From: Acinetobacter junii CIP 64.5
Lineage (GTDB): Bacteria > Pseudomonadota > Gammaproteobacteria > Pseudomonadales > Moraxellaceae
Direction: 5' to 3'
Assembly: GCF_000368765.1 (NCBI RefSeq)
Contig: NZ_KB849654.1
Location: 395,732 to 459,731, forward strand
DNA length: 64,000 nt
Shown: in pieces, positions 1 to 10,400 of the stretch
How positions within the stretch are numbered: the stretch's first letter is position 1
Layout: each line of letters starts with the position of its first letter
Made by a program: the position numbers and the translations under genes
Notes under the pieces: model-generated
What the model saw: only the letters and a program-made list of their open reading frames with translations
Told to the model about the DNA's origin: nothing
Database searches by the model: none

Positions 1-2593
1 TGTGTTTATGCAAACGTTGCTGGAATTGCTCAACCAGATTCGGCAAACCCTCCTGCTGTAATTCCTGCAAATAGGCAACATAATCTTCTAAAGCAGCCAG
101 CCCTGTCGCCCATTCTCTTTGTAAAGGAATATGTGCCCATTTATCTTTACTGCGGAATGACACCATAATGCCATTGGCTGTATTGCTAAGCGTCGTTTTT
201 TGGTCATTTGCCTGCTCAATTAAACGCTCAAGTTTTCGTTCGGCTTCTGCCTGCAACGCATCATCTAGTTGTTTGACTTCGCCTATCCGTTGTTTCAATA
301 ACTGTCGAGCATCATCACTGATTCCGTGCTCGGCTGCTTGTTGTGCTTTTTGCTGTTTTAACTGGGTATCACGATGTTGCTGTTCTAACTGACCTCGGAT
401 TTTTTGTGACTCACCTTTTTGTAAGCGAATCTGTTTGAGCTCATTTTTTGCATCTTCCCAACGCTGGCGAGCCTGTTCAGCATCAGAATCTGCCTGCTGT
501 AAACGCTGCAAGTCCTGTTGGGTTTGTTGCTGACGTTGTTGCCAATACGGTAAATTAATAGTATCCCATTGATAACGCTGCAATCTTTCCCACAAGCCTT
601 TTTGCTGATTCACATTATTAAGTAACTGCCGAGCCTGTTCAATCTGTTGGTATAGCTGTTTAAGCTGTTGTTCTAACTGACTATATTCATGCTTAAGCAA
701 GCTCAGACGAGAGGTATTGGAAAAGCCCAGACACCATGCTTTACGATCATCAACACGTTGTTGGTCTTTTTTCTCAAAGCGTCCTCGTTCTAAATGAATT
801 AAGCCCTGTTGAGTCATGGAAAATGGCATATGATCCAGTATTTGGGTATCACTCACGCAATTTAAATCAAAACGCTGTAAATGCTGTTTTAACCAGTCAC
901 GATAGGCGTGTTCTCGCCAAAGCAACTTCCCAAGAAAACCATTGTCCTTAAAATGGACATGCTCCACTTGTTCTAGATTAACCACCTGTAAACGCACATG
1001 GGTTTTATTATTACGCGCATTAACCCATTTGGTCACCATCGAATAACGATCCTGTGGCACAAGTAATGCAGTTTTGAGTCCACCTAATGCTCGCTCAATC
1101 GCGCCTTGCCATGCTTTTTCGTGCTCTTTAACATCAATCAATTCCCCAATAAACATCAGTTCATGTTCATCAAAAGATAAATGCTGTTTTAATTCATCAC
1201 GTAAACGCAATAAATGCACATCATGAATATTACTATCGGGTCTGGCTTCAATTTCCTGAATATCTTCCTGAATATCTTTGAGCTGTTGTTGGGTTTGTGC
1301 GTATTTTCCACTGATTTCAGCAAATTCATCCTGACGTTGCTTGGTATCCTGTTCAGTATTGACCAATTTTTCAGTCGCAATGCCCTGATTTTCCAGCAAA
1401 GCATGCTCGGTTAAATCATCCGCAAGTTGTAACTGTCGGGCATCGTCCTGATAACGAGATGCTTCTATAACCAGACTTTTGAGTTTATCTGTAATAAAAC
1501 CCAGTTCTTTGTGCAGATTTTCAATCTGATGACCACCCAACTGTAAATATTCCTCATGACGACGTTCCTGCCGTGTCTCTGCATCCTGTTCCAGTTGTTC
1601 AATCTGCTGAAATTGTTGTTTGAGTTGTAGCAATTCCTGTTCAAGCTGCTGTAACTTTTCAGTCCATAATGCGGCAAATAATTCACCAAAATAAGCAGCA
1701 ATCGATTGTTTTTCCAAATGAAGCTGCGCTAAACGCTGCGTCAATTCGGCAATTTGTTCAGCACATTGTGGCAAACGCTCTAAATGCTCCACCTGTTCAC
1801 GCGTATCCACCAGATGCTTATAATTGGCTTCTAAATCAGCAAATTCATTCACCGCCGTTTGTGCAGTTTCTCGTAAATTACTCGGCTCTAATACCAATTC
1901 CCGAATCAGCTTGGTTAAATCATCAATTTTCTTTAAACCCAATGCTCGGGAAAGTAATGCAGGTGCATTCTGATTGTCCATAAATAAATATTTACGGTAC
2001 ATATCCTGATAGCTTTTAAAATCACTTTCAAAATAATGAATACGCTGATCTGTCTTGGGATTAAAATGCTGTTTCAGTTGGCGTGTATTACCATCGGCAA
2101 AAATCTCTAATACTTCAGTCAGTAAGACATTGCGACTGGCTATCATATATAAACGATTGACATCACTGAGTGAATTTTTGCCTTGTCCAAGCCAAAACAA
2201 GCCAATCAGTGTAATCTGAGAACCATCCTCTGCAATATACAAGGCTCGTAGTGCCGTGGTTACAGCTTTTTCTCGTTTACTTTTGACTTTGGTACTGGAA
2301 CCATCATGTTCAGAGCCGTAACTGCCGCGCATATAGGTCACTAAAGAACGATCTGAACGGTCACCCTGTGCGGCTGCTACGTTAAAACTGGCTTTGCTGG
2401 CAGGTTGTAACAATGCCATCAGTCCATCAATAAAGGTAGATTTACCAGCACCATTGTCACCTGTAATCAACGTCCCTTCAGGATCAATTCGGGCTGTATG
2501 TAAATTATGGAATGAGCCCCAGTTAAACACGGAAATCTCAGCCAGACGAATTTGTCCCTGAGCAAATAAAGTATCCAAAGTCATTTCTTGCAT
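1..2593 (-). CDS. jetC: JetC-like SMC ATPase of a Wadjet system (partial, C-terminus beyond the window)
   Basis: The frame is open from the ATG at 2593 to the window edge, 864 codons. Residues 45-53 form a Walker A motif (GDNGAGKST) after a short N-terminal strand region, the layout of SMC/MukB-like ATPases that bridge to DNA. Beyond about residue 230 the product becomes a long glutamine- and leucine-rich coiled coil (many QLEQ, QQL steps), as expected of an SMC arm. The start codon overlaps the jetB stop (TAATG), so the two are probably translationally coupled. By family knowledge JetC extrudes DNA loops with JetA and JetB and hands small circular DNA to the nuclease JetD. The C-terminal ATPase half and jetD are not visible. 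Leucine is often CTG here, apparently more than in the sbcC gene next door, which hints at acquisition by transfer. I spot-checked several stretches and saw no stop in frame. Confidence 0.88.
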   Translation of the reverse strand, partial: MQEMTLDTLFAQGQIRLAEISVFNWGSFHNLHTARIDPEGTLITGDNGAGKSTFIDGLMALLQPASKASFNVAAAQGDRSDRSLVTYMRGSYGSEHDGSSTKVKSKREKAVTTALRALYIAEDGSQITLIGLFWLGQGKNSLSDVNRLYMIASRNVLLTEVLEIFADGNTRQLKQHFNPKTDQRIHYFESDFKSYQDMYRKYLFMDNQNAPALLSRALGLKKIDDLTKLIRELVLEPSNLRETAQTAVNEFADLEANYKHLVDTREQVEHLERLPQCAEQIAELTQRLAQLHLEKQSIAAYFGELFAALWTEKLQQLEQELLQLKQQFQQIEQLEQDAETRQERRHEEYLQLGGHQIENLHKELGFITDKLKSLVIEASRYQDDARQLQLADDLTEHALLENQGIATEKLVNTEQDTKQRQDEFAEISGKYAQTQQQLKDIQEDIQEIEARPDSNIHDVHLLRLRDELKQHLSFDEHELMFIGELIDVKEHEKAWQGAIERALGGLKTALLVPQDRYSMVTKWVNARNNKTHVRLQVVNLEQVEHVHFKDNGFLGKLLWREHAYRDWLKQHLQRFDLNCVSDTQILDHMPFSMTQQGLIHLERGRFEKKDQQRVDDRKAWCLGFSNTSRLSLLKHEYSQLEQQLKQLYQQIEQARQLLNNVNQQKGLWERLQRYQWDTINLPYWQQRQQQTQQDLQRLQQADSDAEQARQRWEDAKNELKQIRLQKGESQKIRGQLEQQHRDTQLKQQKAQQAAEHGISDDARQLLKQRIGEVKQLDDALQAEAERKLERLIEQANDQKTTLSNTANGIMVSFRSKDKWAHIPLQREWATGLAALEDYVAYLQELQQEGLPNLVEQFQQRLHKH

Positions 2594-3384
2594 TATACCT
2601 TTCCTTTATTCTGCTCGCATTGATGCATAGCTGCTTTATCTGCCAGTTGCTCATATTCGGTCAATAAACTTTGTAGAAATTCAGCATTGACCACATAACG
2701 GATAATCGGTGTAATTTCATAACGCCCATCCTCACCTCGTATTACACTGAGAATTTTCTTTTCACTGAATTTATCTAGTGTGCCACTTAGTTTTTTACGG
2801 TCTTTACTGTCATGATTGGTAATCGGAATAAAAGGAATCAAACTTGCCTGAATTCGTTCCAGATCAATAATAATTTTTTGCTCACCTGCGGTTTCCCGCT
2901 CCTGATAATATTTCCGTAAAATGAGTAATACCAAAGTGTCATATAAGGTTAAGGTACGCTTTCGAATCAGCGTAGGGAAATCATCTGATAATGCTGTATC
3001 GTCATTTTCATCATTGATGTTTTCAGTATTAATAATATACGCCACGCCCTGTTTGGCATCTAAAACCAGTTGAATATATACTTCGGCAAGATGCTGGCGA
3101 ATCACTGTTTCATAACGACATAACACATCAAACAGTTTTAGATTTTCAGCTGCCAGAATCGTTCCCTGTCGCATCAAATAGACCAAAACCCGTCTGGCTT
3201 CATGCGGCATACTAGATAGTTCATCACTTAACTGTAAATCGCTCTCCACCTCTTGATCTGCTTCAACTTCTATCAGTTCTTCTTCGACTTCGACTTCGAC
3301 GATGCGCTGCGGTTGAATATCATGATTTTCGTCTGATGTTGGGCGACGCACCCTATCAAAAAAACTGCTCTCTTGTGGTTGCAT
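2593..3384 (-). CDS. jetB: JetB-like protein, DUF4194 family (Wadjet)
   Basis: Product of 263 aa. It sits between a DUF3375 protein and an SMC-like ATPase, the fixed position of JetB (DUF4194, MukE/MksE-like winged-helix subunit). The N-terminal 60 residues are very acidic (a run rich in Glu and Val). The rest looks like tandem winged-helix domains, including a stretch near residues 140-160 resembling the KRTLTLYDTLVLLILRKYY segment seen in this family. JetB dimers with JetA form the kleisin-KITE bridge that gates the JetC motor. It starts 12 nt after jetA ends and its stop overlaps the jetC start, so the three genes form one transcript. Assignment rests on context plus sequence character; I could not run a profile search. 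Confidence 0.87.
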   Translation of the reverse strand: MQPQESSFFDRVRRPTSDENHDIQPQRIVEVEVEEELIEVEADQEVESDLQLSDELSSMPHEARRVLVYLMRQGTILAAENLKLFDVLCRYETVIRQHLAEVYIQLVLDAKQGVAYIINTENINDENDDTALSDDFPTLIRKRTLTLYDTLVLLILRKYYQERETAGEQKIIIDLERIQASLIPFIPITNHDSKDRKKLSGTLDKFSEKKILSVIRGEDGRYEITPIIRYVVNAEFLQSLLTEYEQLADKAAMHQCEQNKGKV

Positions 3385-3396
3385 GTCTCTACACTC

Positions 3397-4863
3397 TTAT
3401 AATGCCAATTCATCTAAATTTTCAGGGAATAATTCTGCACTTAAATAATAGGTCGGGATACGGGCTTGTAGATTCACGCCATGTTGATCCTGAAATTGAA
3501 TCTGCTCATTTTGTTCTGTTAATTGCGGCGCTTTAATGGCTTTGGCAATTCGTAAGTATGCCACCAATTCCTCCAGACCTGCCTGTAATGGATGTTCTTG
3601 GGTTAAATGTGCAATACTCATAATCCCTTTTTTCAGCAATGTATGGCGTGCTTTCTCAGCAACCTCTCGTACCTGCACACTGTCCAGATAGTGCAGCATT
3701 TGATTACTCGGTTCTTTACGATTTTGTTGTTGCTGTACGCCACGTGTATCCATGTGTTCATTCGGACTTTTCAAAGCAAAATTTTCAGGTGAGCTGATCT
3801 GAACCGAACCGACTGCCAAATCCACCTGCATTTCGGTTTTTAAATCACACTGCTGTTCCAGTGTTAAATTCACTGCCTGTTTTTCCAGTTGCGATAGCAA
3901 ACGCTCGATCATACGATTTTCCAGTGCAGCTCCACTTTCAATATATGCCCGCAATCCCTCTTCAGTACGGCGACGCACCTGAAATACCCGACCACTTTCC
4001 CGCGCCAGTTCACGCATGAGCTGTCCTAGATATTTCTTTTGTGCTTCACTAAGTTGCTGTGCTACAGGGTGATTGAGAATACTGCGTAGTTGTTCCCGAA
4101 ACTCAGTGGAACGATCCTGATCCTGTAATAATTGACAGAAACCATCAAAAGCACTGCCAGCATCGCTCTTGGCAAGTAATTGCTCTTTTTGCATCAATGC
4201 CAGTAACACTTCACCTCGTGAAGCGTTGCCCTCAATCATATCAATTCTTAACTCTTTATCTAACTGACGAATTTCATCTTCGACTCGCCTAAAATCACCT
4301 GTTAAAATAGAAGCCAGTTGATAAATTTCCCGAATCCGTTCTCGTTGCTCCGTTTCATTGAGCTGCGTAACCACCCCTGCATGCAAGTCATCAATTTCTT
4401 GTTGAATCTGGGCTTTCTTTTGTTCTAATAAGTTGACACGATCATCAATACTGTCGCTAATGGCAACCACGAAATCCCGTACTGCATCCTGTACAATTCT
4501 CAAATGTGATGCAGTAGTACTGCTATGACGCTCGTCCAGATTGCGACAAAAACGCAATACTGTTTCACTGGCATCAGTCTTGCTGAGCATGTCGTCCATT
4601 TCACGCAACCAGCCTGCCTTAATCCAGCTATTTAAATAATAGGCTGCATTATTTTCGGTTTGCCACAATCCCTGTTCGCGACTATATTTAATAAATTCAT
4701 CCAGTAAGCTTCGGGCACGACCATAGGGAACTTCGGTTTCTTCGACAAATAAATCGGCAATAAATGCTAAAATGTGTGGTGCATTTTCTGCTCTTGATAA
4801 TTTCCAGACTGGACTTTCATGATATAAACGGCGGTAAGTTGCCTGTATCCCCTGAATATTCAT
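3397..4863 (-). CDS. jetA: JetA-like protein, DUF3375 family (Wadjet kleisin)
   Basis: Product of 488 aa, the usual size for DUF3375. The N-terminus (LYHESPVWKLSRAENAPHIL) and the segment around residues 33-75 (LFVEETEVPYGRARSLLDE, then LREMDD) are typical of this family, followed by a helical, glutamine-rich central region. In Wadjet JetA is the kleisin that joins the two JetC heads and recruits JetB. First gene of the jetABC(D) transcript. Upstream there is a perfect 28-bp palindrome (4907-4934) and then an insertion sequence whose left end is 128 bp from the start codon, so the native promoter region may be altered. The ATG at 4863 is the first in the frame; no strong ribosome-binding site is seen before it. 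Confidence 0.9.
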   Translation of the reverse strand: MNIQGIQATYRRLYHESPVWKLSRAENAPHILAFIADLFVEETEVPYGRARSLLDEFIKYSREQGLWQTENNAAYYLNSWIKAGWLREMDDMLSKTDASETVLRFCRNLDERHSSTTASHLRIVQDAVRDFVVAISDSIDDRVNLLEQKKAQIQQEIDDLHAGVVTQLNETEQRERIREIYQLASILTGDFRRVEDEIRQLDKELRIDMIEGNASRGEVLLALMQKEQLLAKSDAGSAFDGFCQLLQDQDRSTEFREQLRSILNHPVAQQLSEAQKKYLGQLMRELARESGRVFQVRRRTEEGLRAYIESGAALENRMIERLLSQLEKQAVNLTLEQQCDLKTEMQVDLAVGSVQISSPENFALKSPNEHMDTRGVQQQQNRKEPSNQMLHYLDSVQVREVAEKARHTLLKKGIMSIAHLTQEHPLQAGLEELVAYLRIAKAIKAPQLTEQNEQIQFQDQHGVNLQARIPTYYLSAELFPENLDELAL

Positions 4864-4906
4864 ATTTTCTCATACATCATGAATATAAAAACTTATCATA
4901 TCAATA

Positions 4907-4934
4907 ATTCAGTCAACTCTATAGTTGACTGAAT
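4907..4934. promoter_or_regulatory. perfect 28-bp palindrome upstream of jetA (operator candidate)
   Basis: Two 12-base arms (ATTCAGTCAACT and its exact complement) flank a 4-base centre CTAT. The site lies 44-71 bp before the jetA start. Such a perfect dyad could be a repressor operator or, in RNA, a leader hairpin. No T-run follows on the minus strand, so it is not a typical terminator. Confidence 0.6.
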
Positions 4935-4991
4935 AAACTCAACGACTCAAGATGTCGTAGTTATAAAAAATACATTTTTAAGCATCACTTT

Positions 4992-6092
4992 TAGGACTTA
5001 CGCACTATTATTTATAGATTCTCTGTGGTAGCAGATGATTTTTATCGAGAATAAAGTCATCAATGAAGTTTTTGATCATTGGTCTAAATAATTTCTTCTG
5101 CCAACGATATACATTTTCAAAGATCCGCTCAAACTGGTTCTTTTGTATCTCCACGTAGGCCATCAAGGCTGAAAAAATATGATTCAAAATCAGTTTAGAC
5201 CGTCTTACTTGAAACTTTTCAATATGACAAACCTGTTTAATCACTCGGTGATATTGTTCTATTTTCCAATGACTTGAATGTAATTCATGAAAACCCTCAA
5301 AGGACAATAAATCATCTTCATCTTGATACACAATATAAAACCTCTGCTGTTCTTTTAACTGAGTCTTAAATAATTGTACAAAGCCAAAATCTTTGAGCCA
5401 GACTACTTGACCCTGATGGAAATCTGGCAATAAACGCAGTTGAAACCATTGTCCTTTTTCTGGGGAAACCTTACGGTTACAGTCGATACCAAACATAAAT
5501 CGAATACCATATTTTCTTATGGTTTTTAGATTTCCAGTCGATGAATACCAACTATCACCTGTAATAAATTGAATCTTTGCACCCCAACTGAGTACTTCAC
5601 TTAACATATCCATAAAGTAATCATTCTTGGTTTTACTTTCAGATTTGTCATAAATTCGGAAATTAATTGGAATATTTTGACCATTTTGATCTGTCGCATA
5701 CAAGGTAATGAGATTAATACCCTTGACGGATCGGTGGTGTTTGCCTGACCAAAAATAGCTAACTAAGTCCATATGTTGACTATATGGTTTATCTAAAACA
5801 GTATCATCAATACTGACTATAAGTTTGTTATTATCAATATGTTGAATTGCTTCTTAATATAGGTCGTGAGGTGTGTAGTCTTCACGCTCTAGAAAGCGAT
5901 TTACACTATCATGCGAGATATTATAAGTCTCGGCAAGTTGTGTGCAGCTAATAGAGTTCGGTTCTTTCATGAGAAAGCCCATATAAATGGGTAATGTACA
6001 TGTTGCTGTAGAAGCATGTTTAGTTCGTCTGATCACAGATACTTTATAAACTATTTTAATACTTTTTTGAATTCGTCAATGCGTAAGTCCTA
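4992..6092 (-). mobile_element. IS701-like insertion sequence, 1101 bp, with 5-bp target duplication
   Basis: The ends are perfect 13-base inverted repeats, TAGGACTTACGCA at 4992-5004 and its complement at 6080-6092. They are flanked by the direct repeat ACTTT (4987-4991 and 6093-6097), a 5-bp target duplication. Total length is 1101 bp. From memory this matches ISAba11 (IS701 family) in length and target duplication size; the identity is not verified. One transposase frame fills the element on the minus strand. It is inserted in the intergenic region between divergent jetA and sbcD. The intact duplication suggests a recent, simple transposition event. Confidence 0.92.
5008..6036 (-). pseudogene. 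DDE transposase broken by one in-frame stop
   Basis: A single frame runs from the ATG at 6036 to 5008 (343 codons) but is interrupted by TAA at 5854-5856. After 60 residues ending HDLY, the frame resumes immediately with EAIQHIDNNK and the catalytic core. Candidate DDE residues are the Asp in SIDDTVLD, the Asp in ITGDSWYSS, and the Glu in SHWKIEQYHRV. The pattern fits an IS701/IS4-type transposase. The stop could come from a single base change of a CAA or GAA codon. A downstream restart at the ATG at 5772 would lack the first Asp, so the fragment is unlikely to be active. A sequencing error at this codon is an alternative. Confidence 0.85.
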
Positions 6093-6114
6093 ACTTTTAT
6101 CTTTAACCATTCTT

Positions 6115-6143
6115 TTGCAAATTGTCATGTACAAATTTATGCT
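6115..6143 (+). promoter_or_regulatory. candidate sigma-70 promoter of sbcDC
   Basis: TTGCAA (6115-6120), a 17-base spacer, then TATGCT (6138-6143), 37 bases before the sbcD ATG. It starts 23 bp after the right end of the insertion sequence, so it is outside the IS but close to it. Confidence 0.4.
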
Positions 6144-6180
6144 ACCTTATTCCCATACAAAAATAGGGATTTTCTATTTC

Positions 6181-7431
6181 ATGACCGTGCGTTTTTTTCA
6201 TACGTCTGACTGGCATTTGGGGCAATTCTTTTATAATCATTCCCGCCATTATGAACATGAACAATTTCTGACATGGTTACTTGAACAAATCAAACAGAAA
6301 CAACCGCATGCCTTGCTGATTGCAGGCGATATTTTTGATGTGATCAATCCGAGCTCACAAGCACAAAAACAGCTTTATCAATTCCTTGCTGATGCGCATG
6401 ATCTTGCACCACAGATGCAAACATTGATGATTGCGGGAAATCATGATTCAGGCTATCGCATTGAACAAGTTGAACCCTTACTTGAAAAGTACAATGCTAA
6501 AACAGTCGGAGTAATTCGCTGGAATGAAGATAAAAGCTTAGATTTAGATCGATTAATTTTGCCGATTTATGATGAGCAAAAACAGATTGTCGCATGGTGC
6601 ATTGCCCTGCCTTTCTTACGTTCAGCCGAAATCACAGGTTTCAATGAAAACACCACAAACAGTCAAAATGCGATTGCTTATTTACATCAACATTTAATCG
6701 CAGAAGCAAAACGCCGTAAAACCGATGATCAAGCTTTAATTCTGATGTCACATGCACATATGCAAGGTGGTGAAACTTCAGATTCTGAACGACCAATTAT
6801 TATTGGTAATGAAGAAGCACTTTCAACCACGCTGTTTGACGATGAGATTGACTATGTGGCTTTAGGTCATCTGCATAAGCCACAGAAAGTTGGGCAAGAT
6901 CACATCCGTTATAGTGGCTCTCCAATTCCTTTGTCATTTAGTGAAATTAACTATAAACACCAAGTGCTTGAAGTCACGATCGATCCTATTGAAACTGGAA
7001 ATCAAGTTGAGTTTGAAGCAATTGCCATTCCACGAGCGATTCAATTACACAAAATTAAAGGTGAACTCAATGACGTCATACAGCGACTCAAAAATCTGCC
7101 ACAGGGTGTCATTGAATGTATAGATCATCGTGAATATGTTGATATTGAATATCACACAGCCACGCCTCCTCAACCGAATCTCAGACAACAATTTGAAGAT
7201 GCCCTGCCTAAAGATCGTTACCGTTTAGTGCGGATTTCACGACAATATTTATCCAATCAAACCAATGCAGAAATTGAATCAAAAATTAATTTAGAGCCAC
7301 CAACACCCGAAAAACTGTTTCAACAAATTTGGGAGAAAAAAGGCTATAGCGCTGATGATGAAGTCACCAAAGACTTTTTAAGCTTAGTTGCTGAAGCACA
7401 GAAAAAACTTGAAGATGATCAAACAGTTTAA
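6181..7431 (+). CDS. sbcD: exonuclease SbcCD, nuclease subunit SbcD
   Basis: Product of 416 aa from the ATG at 6181. An in-frame ATG at 6115 exists, but the protein family begins at TVRFFHTSDWHLG, and 6115 overlaps the probable promoter. Metallophosphoesterase motifs are all present: SDWHLG (Asp10, His12), GDIFDV, GNHD, SHAHMQGG and ALGHLHKPQ. SbcD is the Mn-dependent 3'-5' exonuclease and hairpin endonuclease that works with SbcC (the bacterial Mre11-Rad50) on DNA ends and palindromes. sbcC follows after 9 nt, in one operon. The gene is divergent from the Wadjet genes, with the IS in between. Confidence 0.96.
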   Translation: MTVRFFHTSDWHLGQFFYNHSRHYEHEQFLTWLLEQIKQKQPHALLIAGDIFDVINPSSQAQKQLYQFLADAHDLAPQMQTLMIAGNHDSGYRIEQVEPLLEKYNAKTVGVIRWNEDKSLDLDRLILPIYDEQKQIVAWCIALPFLRSAEITGFNENTTNSQNAIAYLHQHLIAEAKRRKTDDQALILMSHAHMQGGETSDSERPIIIGNEEALSTTLFDDEIDYVALGHLHKPQKVGQDHIRYSGSPIPLSFSEINYKHQVLEVTIDPIETGNQVEFEAIAIPRAIQLHKIKGELNDVIQRLKNLPQGVIECIDHREYVDIEYHTATPPQPNLRQQFEDALPKDRYRLVRISRQYLSNQTNAEIESKINLEPPTPEKLFQQIWEKKGYSADDEVTKDFLSLVAEAQKKLEDDQTV

Positions 7432-7440
7432 GGATTTGCC

Positions 7441-10400
7441 ATGAAAATTTTATCCATTCGACTAAAAAATCTGGCATCTCTTGCAGGTGAGCATTTTATT
7501 GATTTTGAAAGTGAACCTTTAGCACATGCTGGATTGATTGCGATTATAGGAAAAACAGGTGCAGGTAAATCCACGATTTTAGATGCGATGTGCCTTGCCC
7601 TATTTAATCAAATCCCACGACTAAAAGGCAGTGATGGCAAACTAATCGATGTAGATGGATCAGAATTGCTGACAAACTCTCCTCTCACTGTATTACGTCG
7701 TGGTACTGGACACGGTTTTGCCGAGCTGTGTTTTGTCGCACAGGATCAAAAACATTATTTAGCGCGTTGGGAAATTAAACGTGCACGTGAAAATGCCAGT
7801 GGCAAACTGCAAAGTGTACAACGCTCATTGAAATGCCTCACCGATGGCGTGGTTGTCGCAGATAAAACCAAAGCCGTCGAAACTCATATTCAACAAATTA
7901 CGCAGCTCAGTTTTGAACAATTCACGCGTGCCGTGTTACTGGCACAATCCGAAGTCACCGCCTTTTTAAAAGCACGGGATAATGAACGTGGTGAATTATT
8001 GGAATATCTGACCAACTCCAGTATTTTTGCCAAGATTGGACAGTTGGCTTTTGAAAAAACCAAAGAAGTTCGCTTACAACGTGAAAAATTAGAAAGTGTT
8101 TTAGGACACATTGAAATTCGCTCTGATGAAGAAATCGCTGAGTTACAACAGCGATTCCAACAGCTACAGCAACACGTGCAACAACTTGAAAATGAAAAAA
8201 ATCAATTCAGACAACAACAACAGTGGTTTGAACAACGCGATAAAATTAATAAAGACATAGCGTTAAAAAAACAAGACTATGATTTGCAACTTAAAGCCCA
8301 AGAAAACATTGCCAAAGATCGGTACTTACTGAGTCAATTAGAGACATTCGCTGAGATACGTCCTATTGTTTTTCAACAACAACAGTTGCAAAAAACATTG
8401 CAACAACTCGCGCCACAAATTCACCAAAAGCACAATGAATTTAGCACTTTAACCACTCAATTCGAGCAGCAAAAAACGCTTTATGCACAAGCAGAAACAA
8501 CACTCAATCAATTTCAAGATTTCGAGCGAAAGCATCAAACTGAACTGACACAAGTTCGCAAGTTTGTGCAAGAACGTGACTATATTGCTGAAGAATATAA
8601 GAAAACCAAAATTCGACTGACTCAATTGGAAAGTCAGCAGCAACCACTCATCGAGCAACAACAACAGCTAGAACAAAGCATTCGAAACTTGAGTGCGCAA
8701 CATACGGCTTGCTTAGAACAATTAAAACACAGTGCTCAATACGCCCCTTTGGATAAAGGCTTAAATGCCCATATTCAACAACTCAAGCAATTTATTCAGC
8801 AATATCAAAAAGTAGAACATACATTAGGCTCTATTCAACAAGCACAGACTCAACTTGAGCAAGATCAAAACACATTCAACAATTTAGTTACTCAATTTGG
8901 TGTCACCCAACAAATTGAACAGCGTATTGAGCAACAGTCGAAACTAAAAGAAACCCAACAAATTCGCATCAATCAATTGGATGCAATTCAACAAAAACTT
9001 CAGCATTATTTTGAATTAAAAAATGAAGTGCTTACGCAGCAAAACAAATTTGAAGCTCTACAAAAGCAAGTTCAACAGCTAGAACAATGCAGCAAAAAAA
9101 CTGAACAAGATTATCACGCTGCTAAAACTGAACGTGAGAAACTACAACTGGTTTTGCAACAACAACGTCTATTACATGCTGAAAATATTGAACATCTACG
9201 TGCAGAACTCAAGCACGGTGAAGCCTGTCTAGTCTGTGGCAGTACTGAACATCCTTATCGTGATAACGAGAGCCAAATCTCTAAAACGTTATATGCCTTA
9301 CAACAACAACAAGAACAGCAAGCGATTCAACAGGAACAACAGCTTTTCCAACTTTGGCAAAAAGCTCAACAACAATTCACTCAAAGCCATACTGAACACA
9401 ATCAATTGCAACAGCAGTTGCAGCAATTGCATGACAAATTAAAAACCCACGATCAACTGTTACAGCAACATTTATCACAGTTGAATATTCAACTCGATTT
9501 CAATCTCACTGAGCATGACATCACGACTAAGATGCAATCATTGGTTTTAGAAACGTCACAAACTCAACAGCAGCTTGAAAAGGAATTATTACAACTTAAT
9601 CAAGCCAATAAAGATCAGCATGTGCTTCATCAAAACATTCAAAATACACGTCATCAACTAGAAACCGTAGAGCACTTACAACAACAGATTCAGCATATCG
9701 TGGATTGTCTCAATGCAGACGATAAAATGGCTTGGTCTAAACATGACATGTCAATCTCACAACACATATTGCAAGCATTGCAGCAACGTAGCCAACAACT
9801 AGAGCATGCAGAATCGCTCATCAAACAGAAAGAACAAATTGATCAGCAGTTAAATGTATTAAAGACCAATTTGACAGGACTCACTACACAACAAACAGAG
9901 TGCGCACAACATTTAAAAGACATCGAGATTAAAGGCAAACAAAATACGGATGCTGCTAACCAACTGGTTATAACGATGACAGGTTCAGCTGAAATCAAAG
10001 CCAATGAATGGTTACAACAACATGATCAACAACGTCAGCAATTGCAGAGTAAATATCAGCAAGTGAAGCAAAGTTTTGAACAAGCTCGTCAACATTTTGA
10101 GCAGCAGAAAAATGTGCTCGAACAACTCAAAGCACAGCAGCAACAAAATCATGATTCTCTTGAACGATGTAAAACTGAAATCACTAATTGGTTAGCCCAG
10201 CATCAAAATTTTGCAGAAGATCAACTCAGTGAATTACTTGCGTTTTCATCAACTCAGGAACAGCAGATTCGAAATGCAATACAACAAGCGGACCGTGCTT
10301 TGAGTGAAGCAAATTCTGCATTGAAAACTATGCAAGAACAGTTAAATACACTTCTTCAATCTGAACCCAACATTCAGGTTGAACAACTGACTGAATTGAT

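Noticed and set aside
168..1983. Plus-strand frames at the left edge
   Set aside because: The minus-strand jetC frame is open through the whole region and contains recognised motifs.
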